Source: Gracilaria domingensis (Eukaryota > Rhodophyta > Florideophyceae > Gracilariales > Gracilariaceae). From it: DNA of 34,843 nucleotides. Positions 1 to 11,096 of the stretch are shown one piece after another (within the stretch, counting starts at the first letter, position 1; every line of letters begins with the position of its first letter). The stretch covers positions 1 through 34,843 of the forward strand of contig VCMS01000515.1 of assembly GCA_022539475.1 (NCBI GenBank), in the 5' to 3' direction. The position numbers and the translations under genes were made by a program. Below the pieces are notes generated by a model that was given only the letters and a program-made list of their open reading frames with translations, was not told the DNA's origin and searched no databases.

Positions 1-679
1 AAGTAGTGTTTGATACCTAACAAGTTACAAACAGCTTCGAAGAACTTCGCCGCGAGGTTCGAACCGTTATCTGTCAGCAAGTAAAAGCGAGGCACCATAC
101 GATAGACCCAATTGTTCAGAAACGCGATTGCCAAGGTGTACTCTTCGTGTCCTTCAGAGGTATAGCTCTAGTGAGCTTGGAGAACCGATCGGTGATAACC
201 ATAATATGTCAGTATCCCCTTGAGGTCCTCGCTAGCGGACCTAGAACGTCAATGGCGACAAACTCCATAGGACCCGATGCTGGAAACAGCTTGAGGTACT
301 TCCTATGTTTTCGCAAACCACCACGGGTTCTCAAACATGACTCGCACTGAGCCACAAAGGAGTACACGTCGTGTGCCATGTGTGGCCAGTAGAACTGCCT
401 CCTCAGGGTATAATACGTCCTTGTACCACCTGGGTGACCAGCAAGCCTGGGAAAGTGAGTCAGATAAAGGACTCTAGGCCGCAAGGATTTCTGTAGGACC
501 TTTTGGAGGAGACCGTCGAGGGTTGATTTCCGCACAAGATGACCGTTTCGGTCGACGTCAAACTGCGATCCCTTCCTGCCAACTTGGTCTGCAAGCGACT
601 TGCAATACGGGTCGTTAGCTTGCTCCCGAAGGAACTCCTCTTGGGGAATGGGGGTGACGTCCATTTCCTCAAGGGTCAT
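1..679 (-). pseudogene. Ty3/gypsy integrase fragment (broken)
   Basis: The minus-strand frame 679-209 (156 codons) carries the integrase HHCC zinc-binding region (LTHFPRLAGHPGG followed by QCESCLRTR) and the start of the catalytic core with its first Asp (EFVAIDVLGPL). It lines up well with the integrase of the intact element at 16622-20914. The frame ends near 209 in a stop. Core sequence goes on in other frames to base 1, where the second catalytic Asp block (LTDNGSNLAAKFF) is readable. The catalytic Glu lies beyond the window. Integrase would insert element cDNA into chromosomes; this copy cannot make an intact enzyme. The frame 679-209 continues the RT frame, separated from it only by one stop codon at 686-688. 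Confidence 0.85.
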
Positions 680-685
680 GACCTG

Positions 686-2165
686 TTAGTAAAGATTGTC
701 ATTCCAGAGTTCACCTTCCCCAGGTATTTCCCAAACTCCCCGTACCGTATCGGTCGAAATATCACTTGGTTCAGTAGAACTTGTGAAGCACGGTATATCG
801 TCTTCCACCGGTTCGGTTTCCAACCCATCGGTACTAAGACGTGACAAAGCGTCTGCGACTTTGTGTTTTATACCGGGACGGTACTCTACGTCGAACTCCA
901 TCTCAGATAAATGAAACCTCCACCTGGCCAACCGCCCAGAAGCATCTGACAATCCGAGTATCCACCTGAGGGAATCATGATCAGTCCGCAAGGTAAAACG
1001 TTCACGATATAGGTAAGGACGGAGCATCAGTATGCTCCACACTACTGCTAGACATTCCTTCTCGGTTATTGTATAGTTCTCTCCCGTTCCGGTCAGCGCT
1101 CGACTCCAATAACCAATTAGTAGCTTGTCGCCGTTCTCTTGCTTTTGCATGAGGCTGCAACCAATTTGGACGTCCGAAACGTCGGTATCTAGCCTGTAAC
1201 GGTAACCAGCTTTGGGTATCGCCAATATTGGTGGGTTCAGAAGCGCTCGTTTGAGCGTTTCGAACGCGTCCATCTTTTCATCCGAGAGATTCTCAAACCT
1301 CATAGGTTGACCTTTCAGGAGCTTCCTATTCAAAGGTGCCGCAATAGTCGCAAATCCTTTGATGAATCTTCTGTAAACGTTGCAAAGACCAATAAAGGAT
1401 CTCACTTCTGTCTGAGACCACGGCGCTTTCGCTTCCTGAACGGCACGCAGATTCCGCTTGTCTAGCGAATGACGATCTGGGCTCATTGTGTGCCCCAGGT
1501 ATTTCACCTTGGTATCGAAAAAGAAGCACTTGCGGAGCTTCAGCGTTACCCCTGCGGTCTGTAACAATCTCAAAACCTGACGGACGTGAACGAAATGTTC
1601 TTCCGCAGATCTGGAATAGATGATAACATCATCCAAATATACCAATGCGGTTCTCCATTTGACTTTCGAGAGGATGATATCTAGCGCTCGCTGGAACGTA
1701 GCGGGTGCATTGCAAAGACCAAAGGGCATCCGAGTAAAACGGTAAAGACCAGCATGGCACGTGAAAGCCGTTTTATCTCGGTCCTCCCCCCTTATCGGCA
1801 TTTGCCAATAACCGCAATTGGCGTCCAAAGTGGTGAATATTTGTGCATCCCCAAGGGAATCAATGCACTCGTCCATCCTGGGTATTGGGTACGAATCCCG
1901 TATGGTGACATTGTTCAACTTCTCGTAGTCGATACAAAACCTCATTCTAGGATCTCCCCTTCTCTGAACCAACACCACTGAGCTGGCCCATTCCGATTGG
2001 GCAGGTTCTATTACACCTTCCCGGAGCATCCTTTCTACCTCTTCCAACTCTACCTTGCGGGCTTTTGGACCTGCACGGTAGGGTTGTTGCCATATTGGTT
2101 TCGCGTCTGGAACCAGTTCGATACGGTGCTCAGCTGACTTGATTTCACCTAAATGGCCAGACCAC
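686..2165 (-). pseudogene. Ty3/gypsy reverse transcriptase-RNase H segment
   Basis: An open minus-strand frame runs from the right edge of this segment (2165, where a solo LTR interrupts pol) to a TAA at 686-688. It holds the RT fingers and palm (RFCIDYEKLNN, FTTLDANCGYWQ, MPFGLCNAPATFQ), the catalytic box YLDD inside ALVYLDDVIIYS, the thumb and connection (FIGLCNVYRRFIKGF), and RNase H with LDTDVSD, EKECLAVVW, RTDHDSLRW and KVADALSRL. In the RNase H start the usual DTDAS reads DTDVS. The domain is otherwise complete and looks younger than the gag remnant. Its N-terminal continuation is on the other side of the solo LTR at 3184. Confidence 0.9.
2161..2165. repeat. 5-bp target site duplication ACCAC (partner at 3179-3183)
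   Basis: ACCAC stands directly before the TG of the inserted LTR and again directly after its terminal CA at 3179-3183. Five base pairs is the usual duplication length for Ty3/gypsy integration. The pol reading frame makes sense across the site when the intervening LTR is ignored, which confirms the boundaries. Confidence 0.9.
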
Positions 2166-3178
2166 TGTAGAGCAAAACCCTGCGATAAACGCTATGGGGA
2201 ATCTCCACTAGGATGTTTGAGTCCTACTCCCTATGAGGGATAGACTCAGCGATAGAACCCTCTGTCCGTACTCGAGTCGAGTGACAAGCCGGGTGTAAGA
2301 CCGGAGACGGTGACTGGCTATACCTACAGAGGTGGGATGCAAAGAACGACGCAGATCCAGAGATGGAGTGTGATCCGAACCTGAAAAAAGGGAAAGAAAA
2401 GGGGACCGCGTGAACGGGGGAGAGCTCACGGTAGAAACCACCGGAGGGGAGCTACGGACCGTGCCAACCGGCGAGAACAGGTCCGACAGCGCAGCGACGC
2501 ACTCAAAGGCGCCAAAAATAAACCCAATACTGGGGCGGAAGCGATACCTGAACCAGGTGAACAAGTGTAAACAGCAAGACTCAACAGAGTGACAACAACA
2601 AGAATCAACAACAAAACAAAACAAGAAAGAACAAAAGACAACCGACACAACGGTAAAGACAATCAAAATTCCAAAGATGGCGAGACAAGTGCTTCCTCAG
2701 TGACCCTGAGGGGTATAGTGCCGATACCAGTCGTGGTCACTCTCCGGTTGGAGTCGTAGACCTACGTAGGCAGTAAGCTACTATAGCCCGATCCTGAACA
2801 GGATTCGACTTGAGTTTCGACTCAGTTGTCCATTTACTTAGAGGCTCAAGGGTGAGATCACCCGAGCATATATACTATTACTATGTCTACGGTGCACATC
2901 TCCCGAGAGTTCTACACGTGGATAACCCACTGTCAGGGTGTGGGTAATTCTCAGCGGGCGTGGTACAACTATCTGCAGGCCAACTTCCACACGTGGCCAA
3001 CTATTCCACTTACTATACCCTTCCAACAGAGGATTCACCTATCAAGGCTCCGTTAAAACCCTCCAAAAATTGCCCAAAATTAAGGGGAGTTTTCATATCT
3101 TCGCCACGTCACCGGCCATCAGTACCATCTCATTATGAGTGGCATGATGCATCGATATCGGAAAGCCGTTGCTCCACA
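2166..3178 (-). repeat. Solo LTR of a Ty3/gypsy relative, nested in pol
   Basis: The 1013-bp insert starts TGTAGAGCAA and ends TTGCTCCACA, giving near-perfect inverted termini of the TG...CA type, and is flanked by ACCAC on both sides. No internal region is present, so it is a solo LTR left by LTR-LTR recombination. It is a distant relative of the 858-bp LTRs at 12262, 23205 and 25600: they share the terminal GCAAAACCCT block, the block around GCCGGGTGTAA, and a hairpin at 2224-2243. Orientation is judged minus from this shared order. A minus-strand TATA-like stretch lies near 2867-2876, and CACGTG occurs at 2915-2920 and 2990-2995. Confidence 0.88.
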
Positions 3179-3183
3179 ACCAC

Positions 3184-4130
3184 ATGGTTTCAAATTCTTC
3201 AAGGAGACGGAGGATACGTCGCTTGTATGGACCGTAATCGTTACCTACTTGGACTTCCTCTCTCCAATCCCTTACTGGATCTAGCTCCAGTTTCTTCCTG
3301 GCTTTTCCCGCATCGGTGTCAGTATCGGCCAGTACGATCTTGTCATCAGCATTCTTCGATACAACTTGATAGTTCTCGAACGATTTCCTCCCCCCTTCCT
3401 TAGAGTAGGCGAACTCGCTGGACTCGGTTGGCATCATGAATACACCTCTTGGGGCTGGTAGAGCGACACCTATCACGGTATTCTTCGGTAAATGCACCGT
3501 GTGGTTTCCGAAATTGCTGAGGTATACCTCATATGGTCTATGGGGTACGTTCTCGACGATTCCGTTCGCCATTAAGGTAAGATATCGTTCCGCTGTCCTT
3601 GGATGGTTCTGCAACGTTACCAGGCCTGGCGTATCGCATGAAACCGTAACCGTAGCCTGGTGCATAGGGGCTATAGAAACCTTCTTGGTGAGCCTAACCT
3701 TCTTGGAAAGCGTATTGGTTGGAAGTTTCCGCGTTGGTGTTCGGGCCCAACCACTCCTAGTTTTCGTATGACCTTGAATGGCAACCTTTCCACCGTAACG
3801 GAGCAGGATTGTCTGTGATCCTGGGGAGATTGCTCTCACATGATTTTCAATGAAACTAGTTCCCAGGATGCAATCCGCAGCCAATCTGTCCACAACGTAG
3901 AACTTCACTCGCACCTTCCAGGTTCCAATTTGCACCATAGTGGTCAGCGTTCCTCTTACTAACAGAGGGCGATTGTTAGCGTCTACCAATGGGTTGAGTG
4001 TAGCTTCCGACTTGAGTGTATCCAGCACCGCTTTCGGTATCACACGGGCGTTCAATACGCACGGACTGGCACCAGTATCGAGTACGGAAATTGCAGGCAC
4101 CACAAGGTGAGAAACAAAGCGAAACACCAA
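3184..4130 (-). pseudogene. Ty3/gypsy protease and pol N-terminal region
   Basis: The minus-strand frame contains the aspartic protease active-site motif VLDTGASPCVLN and the flap and C-terminal half (DANNRPLLV, DCILGTSFIENH), followed by the linker that precedes reverse transcriptase (ending FETMW at the solo LTR border). The enzyme would cut Gag and Pol polyproteins. The frame stays open a little into the solo LTR, but those last residues belong to the LTR. No ATG opens the frame: its upstream end simply runs into the degraded gag area, as expected for a pol expressed by frameshift or readthrough. Confidence 0.82.
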
Positions 4131-6300
4131 CTTTAGAGTTATTGTACTTCATGAACATAACCTTCATTGGTGCACTGTTCTCGTCCTTCACGGTGTCATC
4201 CAATCCTTTCGGTATCGCATGGCCTTCCAAATTCCGGTTGGGTGTGGCCTCGACCACAACCGGTTTTAGTTTTCCTCCTGCTGGGAGCAGAGGAGGCTTC
4301 CAAGATCGGTTCCTGTTCCACAAGGTTGACCTGACTGGGTCCAGAAGGTGCTGATTTGCTACCAATTGGTAGGTTACGTTCAGGACCAAATAGGTGAAAA
4401 TGATTTTGCTGCCTGGCCTGGACAAGTCCATCGCGCAATCCGGGCGGTAATTTGTCACACCTATATGCCATGTGATCAGCTGAAAGGCAAAAACAGCAAA
4501 GAAGTCCCCCTGTATGAGGGTCCGCATCACCATCGAGGTGGACTTCCGTTCTTCAGGGTTCGAAGTCGCATAAGACGAGTTAGAACCACTTTAGGCATTC
4601 CGTTGACGGGTACCGACGGGAGCAGGTGACTGTGTTGCCGCCCTGGTCGGTGGCGTGACAGACTGAGGAGTGCCAATTGGTGTGGTTGACCAGTTCCCTA
4701 CAGTAGAGGGTCGGGAATTTCCATGTGGTGCAGCAAATAAGTGAATTGCAGTACCAGTTGGTATCCTGATCAAAGAATCACCATCTGTGGTAGAGTTCTC
4801 TTCGATTTCCCTCACGGACCGTTTCGGTTCTTCCCTTGTGGTAGGACCATGAGTCGGTTTCTTACCCATGCAGAGCGTGTCGCCCAGACCCTGAGCGTAC
4901 CTGGCAAGGGTATCGTAGTCTACCTTTCGGTTAGTTGTAAGTAATTACGTACCTGAGAGCGGATGGCTCTGTCAACATTGTCAGAGAACATTGACTTTAA
5001 CCTCGTGGTAGTGATCACGTTCCCGCATCGCGTGGCTAGGTTCCACAAGGCAACTGAGAATTCCATTTCGGTTTGGCCCGACTTTGACGGTAAGCGAGCA
5101 ACTCCGAGTAGGACTCCTGTATTACCTCATCCGTCGCATATGTCTCCAACAAGAAATTAACCTCTTCAGGGTAGCTCTCCAACATCTCCGTTCTTCGTTG
5201 TCAACCACTAGGGTATTTCCTCGAAGGCGCCCCTGCAGGCGGTGGTAGGCTTGTCCTTTAAGGTAGAACTGGAACAATCACATGGCAGCCCCTTCGGAAA
5301 AACCATTCTGGTCACAGGCGATCTTGAATTTCTGCAAAACTCAATCACCGCGATGGGATCCTCACCGGTAAATACAGTATCACCCATCTGAAAGCTGAGT
5401 TCTTGTGATGCTTAGTAATTTTCTGAGCTACCGCATCGGTGTAGTCAGAATCCTTGTTCCGTAACCTGTAGGTCCTATAATCAACCGCTTTGGTGAACAG
5501 GTCGTTCAACGGCTGAATTACCTCCAGGTCGGAAACGGTGTCTGATTCGGTATCAGAATCATTCCTTCCTTTCCTACCCTTGCGGGTTCCCTTAGATTTT
5601 CTTGTAGACCTCTTGGTTTTGTTCCTTCTCCTTCTCTTACCTTTACGGTCGTCCTCCGAGGACTCCGAATCGGTATCTGAACTCGACGAAGTATAACTCG
5701 AATCCCACTTCCTCTGCCTACCTCGACGGTTCTCTTTTTCTTACCTTTATGGTTTCTTCGCCGCTCATCCTCCGAGTCGGGCGAATCACCCTCAGGGCCA
5801 TCTCCTCCGGCACCCTGTCGAGCGATACAATTGGTTTGGGCAAATAGGTTTGGGCAAATAGTAACCGATCGGAACATCTGCTGCCGAGCCCTGCGGTCAC
5901 ATCCCAACGAACCCTTGTGGTCCCCCACTGTCAGCTGGTAAAGACTGAGCATATTGTAGCGAACCCCTCGGGACCTCATAAGGCGTCGTGCCTACTATGT
6001 TCACCCTGGATGGTCTTCCTTCTGCGTACCCTTCGGTAATCCATAGGTCTTGAACACGCGGTATATCTCACCTTTGGCGTCCGTCCATAGGTACTCGCGC
6101 ACCATTTTCGGTAGCATTGCCCTAACTTCCACAACCGCGCGGTCAATTACCACTCGGGTAAGTGTGTCCACATCCAAAGAGGGCGCAGCTATTCCACCTT
6201 CAAGGTCTACCTTATTGGTCGTGGCGTCCTTCACCACTTGGGTCACGAGATTTCTGGGCTCGCTCCTCAAGACGAGGCCAGATCTCCTCAACCATTTCAC
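4131..6300 (-). pseudogene. Degenerate gag of element 1
   Basis: No frame is open for long here, but gag landmarks survive on the minus strand. A zinc knuckle of the form C-x2-C-x4-H-x4-C can be read at 4457-4498 (residues CCFCLSADHMAYRC). Upstream of it is an Asp/Ser/Glu- and Lys/Arg-rich region around 5518-5800, like the acidic-basic stretch in the intact Gag of element 2. Many frameshifts and stops separate these pieces. The exact 5' limit is uncertain. Gag would form the particle shell and bind element RNA. Confidence 0.65.
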
Positions 6301-6630
6301 CACAAGGATTAACCTTCAGGTATCTGCGGCGCCCTTACCACCGCCGGTCGTCCTGACGGACAGCCTTACCTCTTGGGTTACGTAGCAATTCCTCCGGGTT
6401 ATCCAAAATTGGTTGCACCGGAGGTACAGGAGGTCCACCTGCAAGGCTTGAAGGGGCACTAGACCCTTGAGTAGACCTCTTAGGTTTCACCATTACTTGG
6501 CTGACGGGGGTAGCCAATTGTTTTCCTGGTATTCCAACTACCGAATTGCTTTGAATCCCTTTCGTCCTACGAAAGGCTTCGTTTCCAAGTGCTTACAACA
6601 AAAACCTATTAAGTGTTATCCACAACAACC

Positions 6631-6648
6631 TTCTAGGTCGGGAGACCA
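6631..6648 (-). other. Primer-binding site (PBS) of element 1
   Basis: The + strand reads TTCTAGGTCGGGAGACCA, ending in CCA like a tRNA 3' end, so the minus (sense) strand begins TGG as PBSs do. It lies 5 nt from the LTR edge. The same 18 bp occur next to the 5' LTR of element 2 (23184-23201) although the surrounding leaders differ, which is the best evidence that it is a PBS. Confidence 0.8.
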
Positions 6649-6653
6649 AAATA

Positions 6654-7175
6654 TGTCGTATAGCCACGGGCGGTGTTCGTCGGTTGTGGGGAGCCAGCGA
6701 GGGCTCAACCTATAAGGTACGGAGTAGAAGACGAACCACGACGGTAGATGAGCACCTGAATACCATGTGGTACAGTAGGTAGGATTGCTAGCTCCGACGG
6801 TATCGGAAACGGCAAGCGGGAGCGCAAGCGTACGCACAAGACCTTAGCGGTGATAGTTCTTAACCAGAAAAGCAAGAGTTTACCAAGTTGGTGCTTACTT
6901 TACAATCTGTAGAAGACGCGGACCTCGGCAGCGCCTAAGTATGGCTGCCGGGTCAACAAGATCTCGCACACGTGTCAAACCTACTGTCTGGTGCACCACG
7001 TACGTCTCTAAAATATCTACATAATTAAATAAACTATCTTAATTAATAACTAGTTGGTAGAATGTCCACAACCCGTCAACACCCACTTGGTAGATCTATA
7101 GCACATTACCAACCAGTCAATTTCTCCCATATCCATTTTGTAGCAGAACCATTAGGTCAAATTAATTGTACGACA
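6654..7175 (-). repeat. 5' LTR of element 1
   Basis: Bounded by inverted termini TGTCGTA (6654) and TACGACA (ending 7175), with the PBS just inside on the left. This gives a 522-bp LTR. It has no obvious similarity in body sequence to the 858-bp LTRs, although both PBSs are the same. A CACGTG core lies at 6969-6974. The partner LTR is outside the window, so the boundaries rest on termini and PBS position only. Confidence 0.65.
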
Positions 7176-10100
7176 TGCACGTGTTCTACAGCTAATGATG
7201 TAGATTGCTACAACATCATTTATCTGAAATATAGTTTAAAAACAACAAGAACCCGTCCATAATCATCTCAGGTCATCAGAAGATGATTTACATCTGATTT
7301 TGAAATCAATAAGTTTTGTAGCATAAATCTTTCGCAAGAGACATCATTTCTTAACATAACGCATCAAACATGATCTCTGACATAGTTTGATTGAAAGCAA
7401 CACAACGTTTAGCAATGAATGTAACATCTTCATATTTATTGCGCACAAAATGCCAATGTAGAGCGTTTTCCGAACATCATAATGATGGTATGCCATAAAT
7501 TGGTTTCTTTTGTCCATGTTTACCTCTAAAGCTTATTATCTCATTTTAAGAACGCTTAGATCTATGACGTTATGCCACACTATTGGCGTTTTCTCTGGGA
7601 ATATGAAAGATTATGGATGTAAAAGTTTCTCTGTGAGCTAAAGTGATGCATAATGGATGTCTTTTGGATAGAAATTTGGGATATCTATGGAATATCAGTC
7701 GCATATCTTTCGAACATCCAGGATATTTAAAAGATGTACTGTGGTGCCTTATTACATGCGTGTAATTAATACCCTTTAAATTTTATTACGATTTGCCAAC
7801 CTGTTCTAAAGATATTTATATTATGCGGAAGGAAATTTCCAAAAGATGTCCGGAAATCCACGTTGCTTTGTTCGAAAAAAATAATGAACTCAATGAGCAC
7901 TCTTTCTAACATCATATGATTATGAGTTGATTATTTTTCAGATATACCTGATGTATCAACTGAGCATAATCTGAATATGTCATCTAGACATCGTATGAGG
8001 ATCAAATGGACAATTTTAGGTTTCATAATTCTGATATGGGTTATGTAAAAGGTATCATCCAGATTTCAATTTACCTCTTTGGGTTTGTAACTAAACTGTC
8101 AATCATGAATTCATCTAGATGACAGCTGTTACCTTTTGTATATAACAGGAAGTGTCCGGTGCACAGATGCGTGTAAACGCACTACTGAAATGAATGTCTT
8201 TACAGGCCTGCTCAGTTTAATCATTTTGGCTTGCACAATTCAATGCCAGAAAGTCATTTAAGCAACGTGTTCTAAAAACTAAAACCTGTTGGCACGATAA
8301 CAATTGAAAAAACCATTTTTTCCTGCATTTGTCTGCAAAGTGGGCGCCCAAAGCATTAGAAGCTTTGCTATAAAGTTTAGTCTCATTAAGTGATTTACAG
8401 TACAGATTTCTAGACATAAGTTAAATCTCTTCAATTGGCTACGAATTTAATCGGTTTGAGATCTGACCAATAACATGCAAACTCCAGTTCCACGTGTGTT
8501 TGAATGAACATGGTTTGTTAAACCACTCTCTTTTAGCCGCAAGACCGAGTCATTGCTTTTAAATTTCATCAAATTTTCTTTCATTGAAAGTAGTATACAT
8601 AGATAACTATTCGTTAAGATGTTTTTCTTTATTTATTTTGATAGCAAAGCTCCTACTGGTATAGGCGTAAATCTAATCCGGAGCTGATTAGCAGAACCAA
8701 CCTATTTTAAAAGGCTGTCTACTTATATTTTGGCGGCAATATGCCGAAATTTGGAACCGTCTCGTAGGCGACCGCTTATTTTTAGAATGGGCTTTATTTC
8801 TTCATACAAGATACAGCCAAAAATTAAAATATTAAAACAAATGCGCAGTGTCACAGGGCGCATTTGCCCATCTTTTTGGACATAAGCTCCACATTAGATC
8901 ATACCATACCAACAAATTAAAATTTCAGGAGAAAACATTCCTTCCATGCACAATTTTGGGAGATGTTCCTAGGTAGCATCCAAAATTAAGGCTACACGTA
9001 ACTTTGACTAACAAGTTTTTCGAAAATACTTCCAAAAATTGGAAATGTTCGATGTGTGCCACATAGCGCACACAAATAGGATTTGTCGTCAGGTTACTGT
9101 TTCCTTTGACAGAAGCATTTTTTTAATTTTATTCATTTAGAAGTACAGATTTGAAAAGTGTAGACGTAGATTCGCGCATATAGAATAGAAAGATCGGCTT
9201 TGTTTAAAAAGAAAGATATAAATGCTCCTTTTAGCATGTTGTGCAACTACTGTTAGGAAACTTGAAAGGATTCGAGATTGCATAGAAAAGTGGTTACAAT
9301 GCTGTTAAAGCAAATACATATCCTTGCCATAGCATTTGCATCTATATGATTTTGCAATTTACGTTTTATTACGTAGTGTTTTATTGTAACGTTTGTCTCA
9401 TGTTTGACATTTATCAGACCACTAATGTTGGTCCAAAAGAAATACTTCACAGCAAACAAAGCTTTCGTATGATAATAATGATTTGAACAACTAAACATCG
9501 TATATTTTGCACGATATGTTTTGTATTAGGTAGAGATCTAAAACATAGACTAGCGCTGATAGTGTTCTAAATAAAACAAACGCAATATGTACTTGTACGA
9601 GAGTTCTACCAATGTGACAACCTTAGCATGCATGATTTCATAGGATCTTTATTGAGTCATTTCGGTGCAGCTCGATGAGCGATCTTTACTGAGTTTTGGT
9701 AGTGGTGTGCAGCAGTAAACACAAAGGCACAAGCTTGAAAGCAACGTAGTCAAACTCCAGCGGCATCTAGGAGATGCAAACTGTCCCATGGAGAAGGTCG
9801 GTGGGTGAAAAGAAAACTAAAAGCTTTCGCAAGAAGATGTTGATGGCTGCGATAGAAGATCGCTGATCGTCGACTGAGTGCTTGCCGCCAAGGTGAGTGT
9901 CCCTCCATTGATCAATGCATGGGTTTTGGCGGCAAGACGTCACAGCAGCAAAGATCCAATTCACAGCCCCGAATTTCCAATAAATCAGCTTCCTGGTTCG
10001 GAAATTCCAATATATCTGAAACCAAGAGTAGTGCAGTTTAATTTCTAAGCAAAGACTTTTAGAAAAAGGACAAAGGAAAATGGCACTAAATATGACTGAG

Positions 10101-10325
10101 TACAAATTTTTTGGGTGACTTTGACTTTCCGACTTGGTCAAAAATCTAGTCACAAATACGGCCTTGGTCTTCCTGAGGCGCAATAACGAGAGAGCCAGGT
10201 TATCCTTGTACCCGTCGTAGCTTCAACAGGCAGATCTGCTGCAGATTGGCAACTATGATACTTCCGACCCCAAATTGCATCAGCAGCCTTCTACCTCCCT
10301 CCGCAACTATACGAACTGAGTTGTC
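7176..10325. other. AT-rich region without recognisable genes
   Basis: About 3.1 kb, clearly more AT-rich than the elements on either side. The open frames here are short (at most 138 codons, minus strand 9767-10183), have no recognisable motif, and have the composition of random AT-rich sequence. I see no tRNA, rRNA or transposon domain. A few short inverted repeats occur (for example AATGATGT...ACATCATT near 7193-7219, and the 11-bp pair at 9881-9936). It may hold decayed repeats too old to recognise by eye. Confidence 0.6.
9881..9936. repeat. 11-bp perfect inverted repeat
   Basis: CTTGCCGCCAA at 9881-9891 is matched by TTGGCGGCAAG at 9926-9936, 34 bp apart. It stands out as GC-rich in an AT-rich background. 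No transposase or second copy is visible, so its nature is open (hairpin, or the termini of a very small element). Confidence 0.5.
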
Positions 10326-11096
10326 CTACTTGCTCAGCAAAACATTAAGGCGATACCCTTGCCAAGATGCATCTTCCGCCTCCCCAAACGAATTCGATCT
10401 AATAAGCTTCAGCTTTCCGTCCGTCCACCGCTCTATTTCTTGTGCATCATCACAAGCCCACCGGAAATAACTCTCCTTTGGCAAATGTTTCATAATCACA
10501 TGCTTACTCTGCGTGTTCATCATGAGTGTGTCTGCGGTATCTGTACAAAACCACACCGGGTGAAAGTTTTCGGCAATCTGTATGATCGCCTTCTTTGCAT
10601 TATCTCCGTCCAAGTAAATCATGGCCGCCTCTGACACGAACAACCACGGCCCGCCAACTTTCTTCACAGCGTCCATCCACTCAGTATCAACAATGCTGCC
10701 AGAAATCATCGTCCTGCGCGCTCCGTCTTCGAAAAACTTGCGTCGCAACGCGATCACATCGGGAAGATCGAGATCAAACCACCGCACAGTACCGTTGTCA
10801 AGTCGCTCAAAGCGCGTGTTAAGCCCGCATCCAATCTCCACGACGGTGCCAGCGGGAAAGCGCTCCAAGAACTGCTTTATGTCTTCGTCCATCATAACCG
10901 TGCGTACCGCGTTGATTCGGATTGTCTTCCTCACGTTTTCCCACTTGGAGAAGTCGTAGTTGAGCGAGTTGACGATCTCTACAGCCTTCGGGTCGCGAAG
11001 CACGCAGTTGGGCTGCTGCGTCTCTTGTGCTCGCGCCATCAACGGCACTTGTAACGTCTCCTGTACGGCGCCGAGCTCGACGGCAATCTTGGTCAT
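10326..11096 (-). CDS. SAM-dependent O-methyltransferase, TcmP/leucine carboxyl methyltransferase family
   Basis: A 256-codon, intron-less frame from ATG (11094-11096) to a stop at 10326. Residues 86-95 (VEIGCGLNTR) are the glycine-rich SAM-binding loop typical of the LCMT/TcmP family, followed by the acidic post-loop segment WFDLDLPDVI at 106-115 and the FVSEAAMIYL segment at 153-162. The N-terminal part (NCVLRDPKAVEIV, 30-42) also fits the family. Such enzymes move a methyl group from SAM to a carboxyl or hydroxyl group. The TcmP branch acts on polyketide-like small molecules, the LCMT1 branch on the PP2A C-terminus. Length and lack of extra domains fit the TcmP-like branch better; the substrate cannot be told. 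No signal peptide, so presumably cytosolic. It is the only intact non-transposon gene here, isolated between AT-rich DNA and retroelements. Horizontal origin is possible but not shown. Confidence 0.85.
   Translation of the reverse strand: MTKIAVELGAVQETLQVPLMARAQETQQPNCVLRDPKAVEIVNSLNYDFSKWENVRKTIRINAVRTVMMDEDIKQFLERFPAGTVVEIGCGLNTRFERLDNGTVRWFDLDLPDVIALRRKFFEDGARRTMISGSIVDTEWMDAVKKVGGPWLFVSEAAMIYLDGDNAKKAIIQIAENFHPVWFCTDTADTLMMNTQSKHVIMKHLPKESYFRWACDDAQEIERWTDGKLKLIRSNSFGEAEDASWQGYRLNVLLSK

Larger units (their letters stand above)
1..7175 (-). mobile_element. Ty3/gypsy LTR retrotransposon 1, decayed, cut by window start
   Basis: Read on the minus strand the order is LTR (6654-7175), primer-binding site (6631-6648), gag remnant, protease, then reverse transcriptase, RNase H and integrase, which runs off the window at base 1. 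The order protease-RT-RNase H-integrase is that of Ty3/gypsy (Metaviridae-type) elements. The element is old: gag is shredded by frameshifts, pol has an in-frame stop at 686-688 and a frame break near 209, and a foreign solo LTR (2166-3178) sits in pol. It is related to the two better preserved elements further right but clearly diverged from them. The 3' LTR would lie left of the window, so target duplications cannot be checked. Confidence 0.9.

Noticed and set aside
9886..9899. Strong 5' splice-site-like sequence AAGGTGAGTG on the + strand
   Set aside because: No open exon leads up to it; upstream frames close within a few codons.
9767..10183. 138-codon minus-strand frame next to the methyltransferase gene
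   Set aside because: No family resemblance, composition of random AT-rich DNA, and it runs through the inverted repeat at 9881-9936.
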